DNA from: Nostoc cf. edaphicum LEGE 07299
Lineage (GTDB): Bacteria; Cyanobacteriota; Cyanobacteriia; Cyanobacteriales; Nostocaceae
Direction of reading: 5' to 3'
NCBI RefSeq assembly: GCF_015207245.1
Contig: NZ_JADEXF010000222.1
Location: 1-6,411 of the forward strand
Length of the DNA: 6,411 nucleotides
In this document: positions 1 through 4,954 of the stretch, in pieces
Numbering within the stretch: the stretch's first letter is position 1
Layout of the letters: each line of letters opens with the position of its first letter
Program-made: the position numbers and the translations under genes
The notes under the pieces: generated by a model
The model's database searches: none
The model's input: only the letters and a program-made list of their open reading frames with translations
Told to the model about the DNA's origin: nothing

Positions 1-963
1 GTATTTACCGGGATAGTTTCTTGGTCAATCTATCTAGAGGACTGTAAACTTACTTATGCCTCCTATTCAGATAAACTATTTGAGCGCCTTGACAGTCACT
101 TACGGCGTTTGAGTCAGCAAATTCCTGCTCTCAACAGCACCACTCGTGTACAGATGCGGCTGATGTTTGAGACGAAAAATGAACATAAATCAATATCAAA
201 TGCAGATTACCAAGCTATTTGTTGGTTAGTAAATCAGGACTATATTACCTCTGTGCAAGCAGGAAGCCTGATAGACGAATTAGCAAAAGAAGTAATGGAA
301 TCATTTCTGTGTTTAAAAGAAGGTAGCTATGAATTCAGTCCAGAAAGCTCTTTGGATGAACTACCAAAGTTCTGTCACCTGGATTTACGGTTACTTGTTG
401 AACACTGTCAAAAACAGTTACGAAATCGGCAAAATATTCAGTCATCAATTCCGGCTGGTGGGAGTTCCCAAGCGTTGTCTGCAACACAAACGTCTCAAGT
501 TCAGCCACAACTGCAAATAAAAATTGGGCAAAAACTGCCAATCCCAATCAATTTTGATATTCCTGAGAATAAAACTACTCAGCCACCTGTTGGCAAAAAA
601 CTATATACAATTGCCTGCATTGATGATAGCCAAACTGTTTTGAATTCTATCAAACACTTTTTGGATGAAAACACATTTTCAGTTGTGATGATCAATGATC
701 CGGTAAAAGCTTTAATGCAAATTCTACGGAGTAAACCCGACCTGATTTTGCTAGATGTTGAAATGCCAAGTTTAGATGGCTATGAACTATGTTCATTATT
801 ACGTAAACATTCAGCTTTTAAAAATATACCGATCGTTATGGTGACTGGTAGAACGGGATTTATCGACAGGGCAAAGGCTAAAATGGTCAGATCGTCAGGA
901 TATTTGACTAAGCCTTTTACACAATCAGAATTGCTAAAAATGGTTTTTAAGCATCTTGGTTGA
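1..963 (+). CDS. PatA-like response regulator (PATAN-like N-terminus plus C-terminal receiver), 5'-partial
   Basis: The reading frame is open from base 1 to the TGA at 961-963, giving 320 visible residues, so the true start lies upstream of the window. The TTG at 109 is not convincing because typical PATAN-like sequence (VFTGIVSWSIYLED, then an LFERLDSHLRRL stretch) continues upstream of it in frame. Visible codons 1 to about 142 form the PATAN-like region and about 143-198 a Gln/Ser/Pro-rich linker. The receiver follows, with an acidic pair D208/D209 (IDDSQ), phospho-acceptor D252 in LLDVEMP (codon at 754-756), T282 in MVTG and K304 in LTKPF. All catalytic receiver positions are present, so phosphorylation by the downstream CheA is likely. 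Related proteins are PatA, PilG, PixG and HmpA of cyanobacteria; they have no DNA-binding domain and are thought to act through protein contacts, for example on pilus motor function or cell patterning. The next gene starts 62 nt downstream. Family assignment is firm; the exact paralogue is not. Confidence 0.9.
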   Translation, partial: VFTGIVSWSIYLEDCKLTYASYSDKLFERLDSHLRRLSQQIPALNSTTRVQMRLMFETKNEHKSISNADYQAICWLVNQDYITSVQAGSLIDELAKEVMESFLCLKEGSYEFSPESSLDELPKFCHLDLRLLVEHCQKQLRNRQNIQSSIPAGGSSQALSATQTSQVQPQLQIKIGQKLPIPINFDIPENKTTQPPVGKKLYTIACIDDSQTVLNSIKHFLDENTFSVVMINDPVKALMQILRSKPDLILLDVEMPSLDGYELCSLLRKHSAFKNIPIVMVTGRTGFIDRAKAKMVRSSGYLTKPFTQSELLKMVFKHLG

Positions 964-1012
964 TTGAAATAAGGCAAATAAAAATAACAAAATATGTTTA
1001 ATTTATTTTTTT

Positions 1013-1017
1013 AGGAG
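1013..1017 (+). promoter_or_regulatory. Shine-Dalgarno AGGAG deciding the cheY start
   Basis: AGGAG lies 8 nt before the GTG at 1026 but only 2 nt before the in-frame TTG at 1020. The spacing favours the GTG as the start codon of the CheY-like protein. The 964-1025 spacer is AT-rich; I see no convincing promoter or terminator in it. Confidence 0.7.
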
Positions 1018-1025
1018 ATTTGATA

Positions 1026-1403
1026 GTGAGCCTGACTTTGCTTGGCACAATTTTGATTGTAGAAGATTCTCCCAGCGAATTGGAATTAATGAGCCATTAT
1101 CTCAAAGAGAGTGGTTACAACGTAATTAAAGCAAGTGGTGCAAAAGAGGGTTTAGAAAAAGCTGTGTTAGAAAAACCAGATGCGATCGTTACTGATGTAG
1201 TAATGCCAGAAATGAGTGGATTTGAATTGTGTCGTTCTCTGAGAAGAAATCCAATTACTGCAAAAGTACCGATTGTGGTTTGTAGTTCTAAAAATCAAGA
1301 AATTGATCGTTTGTGGGCGATGAGACAAGGTGCAGATGCCTATATAACTAAACCTTACACCCGCGAACATCTCCTACGTACTATTAAATCAGTGGTAATT
1401 TGA
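1026..1403 (+). CDS. CheY-type single-domain response regulator (PilH/HmpB-like)
   Basis: A stand-alone receiver domain of 125 residues if it starts at GTG 1026, the start with a well-placed ribosome binding site; TTG 1020 would add two residues. With the GTG start the key residues fall at classical CheY numbers: E13/D14 (IVEDS), phospho-acceptor D57 in VTDVVMP (codon 1194-1196), S87 in VVCSSK at the Thr/Ser switch position, and K109 in ITKPY. The protein should accept phosphate from the cluster's CheA and act as a diffusible output or phosphate sink. In related cyanobacterial pil/pix/hmp clusters a PatA-type regulator and a small CheY are encoded side by side, as here. It has no output domain and no signal peptide. 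The cheW gene begins 4 nt after its stop, so the two are very probably co-transcribed and translationally coupled. Which target it contacts cannot be read from the sequence. Confidence 0.93.
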   Translation: MSLTLLGTILIVEDSPSELELMSHYLKESGYNVIKASGAKEGLEKAVLEKPDAIVTDVVMPEMSGFELCRSLRRNPITAKVPIVVCSSKNQEIDRLWAMRQGADAYITKPYTREHLLRTIKSVVI

Positions 1404-1407
1404 ATCA

Positions 1408-1905
1408 ATGACTAGTACAAACATTACTCTTTCTTCAAAACCAATCCCGAATAATTTAGCAGATAGTTATCTGAAGTTTCAGCTAAATCAACAAACTACT
1501 GCTGTTTTATCAATGAGGCATACGCAAGAAGCAATTCTTGTACCTGTTGAATCTATTACGTCAATACCGAATATGCCATCCTGCATATTAGGATTAATGA
1601 ATTGGCGGAGTCGGATAATTTGGGTAGTTGATTTACCAAGAATGCTCAATTTAGAATCCCTAGATTATCGACTGCGACAATACAATGTGATTGTTATCCA
1701 AGTGGAATCATTGGTGTTGGGATTAGTTGTACAAGAAATAAAAGGTACAACCAAGTTCATAGTTGATGATATTCATTCTCCTATCGGACAAGTGACATCA
1801 AGTTTGGTTCCTTATTTATGTGGGTGCGTTGTGCAACAAGAAGAAATATTACTAGTATTAGATGCACAAGCGATTGTGCAATCTTCTATTCTCCGCAGTG
1901 ATTAA
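1408..1905 (+). CDS. CheW-like adaptor protein (PilI/HmpC-like)
   Basis: A 165-residue protein consisting of one CheW domain after a short Ser/Thr/Asn-rich N-terminus of about 20 residues. Diagnostic stretches are YLKFQL (21-26), the ILGLMNWRSRIIWVVDLP block (60-77), which matches the conserved CheW loop with the cyanobacterial NWR variant, and LGLVVQEIKGTTKF (104-117). CheW couples receptor signalling tips to the P5 domain of CheA in the membrane-associated array, and here it sits directly before the receptor gene. The start ATG at 1408 is only 4 nt past the cheY stop and has no clear Shine-Dalgarno sequence, so translation probably depends on ribosomes finishing cheY. No enzymatic residues are expected or seen. 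The domain assignment is secure; the pil, hmp or pix naming is not resolved by this gene alone. Confidence 0.93.
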   Translation: MTSTNITLSSKPIPNNLADSYLKFQLNQQTTAVLSMRHTQEAILVPVESITSIPNMPSCILGLMNWRSRIIWVVDLPRMLNLESLDYRLRQYNVIVIQVESLVLGLVVQEIKGTTKFIVDDIHSPIGQVTSSLVPYLCGCVVQQEEILLVLDAQAIVQSSILRSD

Positions 1906-1913
1906 GGTTTACT

Positions 1914-1933
1914 ACTAAAAACAGCTTTTTAGT
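1914..1933. other. Perfect 8-bp palindrome with 4-nt loop between cheW and the MCP gene
   Basis: ACTAAAAA (1914-1921), loop CAGC, TTTTTAGT (1926-1933): all eight pairs match, but six are A-T, so the stem is weak. It begins 9 nt after the cheW stop and ends 33 nt before the MCP start. There is no clean T-run after it (GTTCTTATT follows), so a strong terminator is unlikely. It could be a weak attenuator, an RNA processing site, a protein-binding palindrome or chance in AT-rich DNA. Confidence 0.35.
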
Positions 1934-1951
1934 GTTCTTATTCACATACTT

Positions 1952-1957
1952 AGGAGA
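1952..1957 (+). promoter_or_regulatory. Shine-Dalgarno AGGAGA for the MCP gene
   Basis: AGGAGA sits 9 nt upstream of the ATG at 1967, a good spacing. It is the clearest ribosome binding site in the window together with that of cheY, and it suggests the receptor is translated independently of cheW. Confidence 0.8.
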
Positions 1958-1966
1958 ACTACTTTT

Positions 1967-4774
1967 ATGTTTAATAAAACCAACACAAATCAAGGTAATA
2001 GCGCTCAAAATCGAGCATCACTGATTTCATCTCAAAAAGCTATTGGAACTGTAGTAAAGCTACCAAATAAGCTGACTAATAAAAATGTGAATAATTCTTC
2101 TTTGAATCAGGGTATTGCCTATTTTACAAGGCTGGGATTAGTTAAGAAAGCGACTATTTTAGCGATCGCAATTGGCACAATACCAGTTTTGGGCATCGGT
2201 GCGATCGCTTTTGGTTTTGCCAACAAATCTATTACTAAGCAAATTACCCAATCTCAAGAAGCCGAAGCCACTGGCTTGAGTGATAAAGTTAACCGCTTTA
2301 TGCTGGGACGCTACGGTGATATTCAGGTAATATCAAACTTGCTATTTTTGACAAATTCTCAAGCTAGTATTAGTACTCAAGAAAAGCAAGAAGTCTTAGA
2401 TCGGGTTGTCGAAGCCTACAAAGCTTATGACAGTATTGCTGTTTTCGATCGCCAAGGTAACTTGATTGTCCAGTCTACAGGCGAACCCCTGGAAAATCAA
2501 AAAGACCGTACCTTTTTTCAAGACGCTTTACAAAAAGATACTCCTGTCATCAGCAAACCGGAAGCAGCAAATACAGGTGTTGTGAGTATTTATCTAGCCG
2601 CACCTGTGAAAGAGACAAGAACGGGTCAAACTATTGGCGTGGTACAAGCACGTATGCCCGTAAAATCTTTAGAGGAAGTTACCAAAAACTACGCAGCCAA
2701 CGGACAACAATACTATTTGCTTGATGCTTCGGGAACAGTTTTCTTGAGTCCTCAAAAGGAATTATTGGGGAAAGAGGCCAAGGCAGAGTATTCTAATTTA
2801 CCTAAACTGCTAGCAGCTAGAAAGGTAAATAGTTTTATAGAAGTTCCGAAAACTCACAAAAAACAAGAACTAGTTAGCTATGTACCAGCTAGTACGATAG
2901 ATGGCTTACCTGATTTAAACTGGCAGGTACTTTTAGCTACAGATACCGCAACTGTATTTGAGCTGCAAAGACAATTGTTGTGGATTATAGCCATCGGTAC
3001 AGCAGTGACAGCATTAATTGTAGGTGCGATCGCATCTCGGTTAGCTAAACTGACTACACAGCCAATTCTCAATGCAACTGCGGCATTAGCAAAGTTAGGT
3101 CAAGGTAAATTTAATACCCGTCTGGAAATTGAAAGAGAAGACGAATTAGGGGTATTGAGTGCAAATATCAACTTGATGGCTGAACAATTGCAGGTCTTAG
3201 TTAAAGAACAGCAACAGGAAGTAGACGTTGAAGGGACAAAATTACTAGCAGATATTACCCTACGGATTCGGAAAGTTCTTAAAACTGAAGATATTTATCA
3301 TGCAGCAGTCAAAGAAGTTCAGCAAATCCTCAAAACAGACCGGGTAATTATTTATAGTCTGAATCCAGGTACTTTGACTGGCGTTGTCGTTGCGGAATCG
3401 GGAACTGGTAATTGGCCGGAAATGCTGGGAGTGCAAATTGACGACCCTTATTTTCGAGAACATTATCTAGAAAGCGATCGCGATGGAGGGGTGCAAGCAG
3501 TTGCCAATATTCATCAAGACCAAAGCTTGAAAAATGCCGACAGTTACATCCAACTGTTGGAAAAATTTGCTGTCAAAGGTCATTTAATCGTACCGATTCT
3601 TGCTCAAGAAAAACTTTTAGGCTTATTAATTGCTCATCATTGCGAAACTCCTCGTGTTTGGCAACAGCCGGAAATTGACTTGTTTCAACAGATAGCAACT
3701 CAAGTCGGCTATGCCTTAGAACAAGCCAAGTTATTAGAAGAGATAGAAAAAGTCACAAATGTAACTGTAAGTGCTTCAGACGAAACACTGCAACAACAAC
3801 TTTTACAACTACTCAACGACGTAGAAGGTGCAGCCAGAGGTGATTTGACAGTGCGTGCAGACGTAACTGCTGGGGAAATCGGTACTGTTGCCGACTTCTT
3901 CAACTCCATTGTAGAAAGCCTCCGAGATATTGTTACCCAAGTTAAACAAGCTGCCATCCATGTAAATAGTGCCATTGGCTCTAACGAAGGAGCCATCCGC
4001 CACCTAGCAGAAGAAGCGCTAACCCAAGCTGCCGAAATCAACCGCACCCTTGATGCTGTTGACCAAATGACCCAATCCATGAAAGCCGTAGCCGAAAGTG
4101 CTGAAAAAGCTGCCTTCATTGCTAACCATGCTGCTCACACTGCAACCAAGAGCGGACACGCGATGGATTTGACAGTACAAAACATCCTCTCTTTGCGGGA
4201 AACTGTGGGTGAAACTGCTAAGAAAGTGAAACGTTTGGGAGAGTCTTCGCAACAAATTTCTCGCGTGGTTTCCTTGATTAACCAAATTGCGATTCAAACT
4301 AACCTGCTTGCTATTAATGCCGGCATCGAAGCAGCACGTGCGGGTGAAGAAGGTCAAGGTTTTGCCGTAGTGGCTGAAGAAGTCGGCGAACTAGCAGTCA
4401 GGAGTGCCGCAGCAACCCAAGAAATCGAACAAATTGTTGAAAATATCCAACGAGAAACCAGTGAAGTAGTGCAAGCAATGGAAATAGGCACTACCCAAGT
4501 GGTAGAAGGTACTCGAATTGTGGAGGAAGCTAAACAAAGTCTGAGTGAAATTTTGGATGTCTCTTCTCAAATTGACTCCTTAGTGCAGTCGATTTCCACT
4601 GCAACTGCATCTCAGGTTGAAACATCCCAAAGTGTTAGCCAATTGATGAAAGATATCGCTGCTATATCACAACGTACCAGTGATTCATCTCACCAAGTTT
4701 CCGAATCTCTGCAACAAACTGTGGATATTTCCCAGCAGTTGCAAGAGACTGTCGAGGCTTTCAAAGTTAGTTAA
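1967..4774 (+). CDS. Methyl-accepting chemotaxis protein with dCache-like, HAMP, GAF, HAMP and MCP signalling domains (PilJ/HmpD-like)
   Basis: A 935-residue membrane receptor that should control CheA activity through CheW. Domains in order: a hydrophilic Asn/Ser/Lys-rich cytoplasmic tail (1-61); TM1 (about 62-85, preceded by RLGLVKK, positive-inside); a periplasmic dCache-like region (about 86-335; [10 protein letters not shown] at 161-170, [12 protein letters not shown] at 180-191, [13 protein letters not shown] at 249-261); TM2 (about 337-357); HAMP (about 358-411); GAF (about 425-590); a second HAMP-like segment (about 608-657, [13 protein letters not shown]); and the MCP signalling helices (about 660-930), whose hairpin tip [20 protein letters not shown] (771-790) continues into [20 protein letters not shown] (791-810). 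The GAF resembles cyanobacteriochrome GAFs but has Ser526-Tyr527 where the bilin-binding Cys-His pair is expected, so it is unlikely to carry a covalent bilin. The protein ends in EAFKVS, with no NWETF-type tether for CheR. Likely inputs are a periplasmic ligand plus a cytoplasmic signal; neither can be named. PilJ and HmpD of cyanobacteria are the closest relatives I would suggest. Confidence 0.93.
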   Translation: MFNKTNTNQGNSAQNRASLISSQKAIGTVVKLPNKLTNKNVNNSSLNQGIAYFTRLGLVKKATILAIAIGTIPVLGIGAIAFGFANKSITKQITQSQEAEATGLSDKVNRFMLGRYGDIQVISNLLFLTNSQASISTQEKQEVLDRVVEAYKAYDSIAVFDRQGNLIVQSTGEPLENQKDRTFFQDALQKDTPVISKPEAANTGVVSIYLAAPVKETRTGQTIGVVQARMPVKSLEEVTKNYAANGQQYYLLDASGTVFLSPQKELLGKEAKAEYSNLPKLLAARKVNSFIEVPKTHKKQELVSYVPASTIDGLPDLNWQVLLATDTATVFELQRQLLWIIAIGTAVTALIVGAIASRLAKLTTQPILNATAALAKLGQGKFNTRLEIEREDELGVLSANINLMAEQLQVLVKEQQQEVDVEGTKLLADITLRIRKVLKTEDIYHAAVKEVQQILKTDRVIIYSLNPGTLTGVVVAESGTGNWPEMLGVQIDDPYFREHYLESDRDGGVQAVANIHQDQSLKNADSYIQLLEKFAVKGHLIVPILAQEKLLGLLIAHHCETPRVWQQPEIDLFQQIATQVGYALEQAKLLEEIEKVTNVTVSASDETLQQQLLQLLNDVEGAARGDLTVRADVTAGEIGTVADFFNSIVESLRDIVTQVKQAAIHVNSAIGSNEGAIRHLAEEALTQAAEINRTLDAVDQMTQSMKAVAESAEKAAFIANHAAHTATKSGHAMDLTVQNILSLRETVGETAKKVKRLGESSQQISRVVSLINQIAIQTNLLAINAGIEAARAGEEGQGFAVVAEEVGELAVRSAAATQEIEQIVENIQRETSEVVQAMEIGTTQVVEGTRIVEEAKQSLSEILDVSSQIDSLVQSISTATASQVETSQSVSQLMKDIAAISQRTSDSSHQVSESLQQTVDISQQLQETVEAFKVS
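2162..2169. repeat. HIP1 palindrome GCGATCGC
   Basis: Within TM1 of the receptor, in frame as GCG ATC GCA, encoding Ala-Ile-Ala. HIP1 is an octamer strongly over-represented in many cyanobacterial genomes. Confidence 0.9.
2201..2208. repeat. HIP1 palindrome GCGATCGC
   Basis: Second copy in TM1 of the receptor, 31 nt after the first and in the same frame, again encoding Ala-Ile-Ala. Confidence 0.9.
3026..3033. repeat. HIP1 palindrome GCGATCGC
   Basis: In TM2 of the receptor, again in frame as Ala-Ile-Ala (VGAIAS). Confidence 0.9.
3474..3481. repeat. HIP1 palindrome GCGATCGC
   Basis: In the GAF domain of the receptor, in a different codon phase (Ser-Asp-Arg at residues 503-505). Confidence 0.9.
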
Positions 4775-4778
4775 GTTT

Positions 4779-4836
4779 GTCATTTGTCATTTGTCCTTTG
4801 TCCTTTGCGATTTGCTAGTGATGAATGACGAATGAC
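4779..4836 (+). other. Potential RNA hairpin formed by opposed heptamer units, followed by T4
   Basis: Bases 4779-4792 (GTCATTTGTCATTT) can pair with 4823-4836 (GAATGACGAATGAC) over 14 positions, 12 Watson-Crick and 2 G-U, around a 30-nt loop. TTTT follows at 4837-4840. It begins 5 nt after the receptor stop. It could act as a weak terminator or a 3'-end stabiliser that lowers kinase expression relative to the receptor, but the AT-rich stem, long loop and short T-run make a strong terminator unlikely. Confidence 0.35.
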
Positions 4837-4941
4837 TTTTGTTATTTGTCCGTTGTCATTTGTCCTTTGTCCTTTTACTAAGACTATTGACCAATGACCA
4901 ATGACTAATGACCAATGACTAATGACCAATGACCAATGACT

Positions 4942-4946
4942 AAGGA
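4942..4946 (+). promoter_or_regulatory. Shine-Dalgarno AAGGA for cheA, inside the last repeat unit
   Basis: AAGGA ends 8 nt before the ATG at 4955. It lies inside the terminal heptamer CTAAGGA (4940-4946), which differs from the CTAATGA units by a single T-to-G change. That change creates the purine-rich ribosome binding site. Confidence 0.65.
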
Positions 4947-4954
4947 CAAAAACC

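Larger units (their letters stand above)
4775..4954. repeat. Heptanucleotide tandem-repeat (STRR-type) spacer between MCP and CheA genes
   Basis: This 180-nt intergenic stretch is built from degenerate 7-mers. Units of type TTTGTCA/TTTGTCC run through 4776-4817 (six units, the last two diverged) and 4838-4872 (five units), separated by two GAATGAC units at 4823-4836. Units of type CCAATGA/CTAATGA run through 4891-4946 (eight units, the last being CTAAGGA). The second type is close to the reverse complement of the first (TCATTTG against TCATTGG), so the arrays lie in opposed orientation. Heptamer repeats of this kind (STRR) are known from intergenic DNA of heterocyst-forming cyanobacteria. I see no convincing ORF, tRNA or promoter here. 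Confidence 0.9.

Noticed and set aside
109..111. TTG as the start of the first gene
   Set aside because: The frame stays open to base 1 and the upstream codons read as PATAN-like protein sequence, so the gene is truncated by the window edge rather than starting here.
964..1025. Promoter or terminator between the first regulator and cheY
   Set aside because: The spacer is merely AT-rich; no paired -35/-10 elements or stable hairpin with a T-run could be made out.
3390..3720. Covalent bilin photoreceptor (PixJ/PtxD-type) assignment for the GAF domain
   Set aside because: The Cys-His attachment pair is replaced by Ser-Tyr and there is only one GAF domain, so a phototaxis photoreceptor call is not supported.
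3709..4119. Minus-strand 136-residue ORF
   Set aside because: It lies wholly opposite the well-supported receptor signalling region, and its Ala/Ser-rich composition is what the antisense of that codon pattern gives.
4891..4946. CRISPR-like array
   Set aside because: Units are 7 nt and directly abutting, with no spacers; this is a short tandem repeat.
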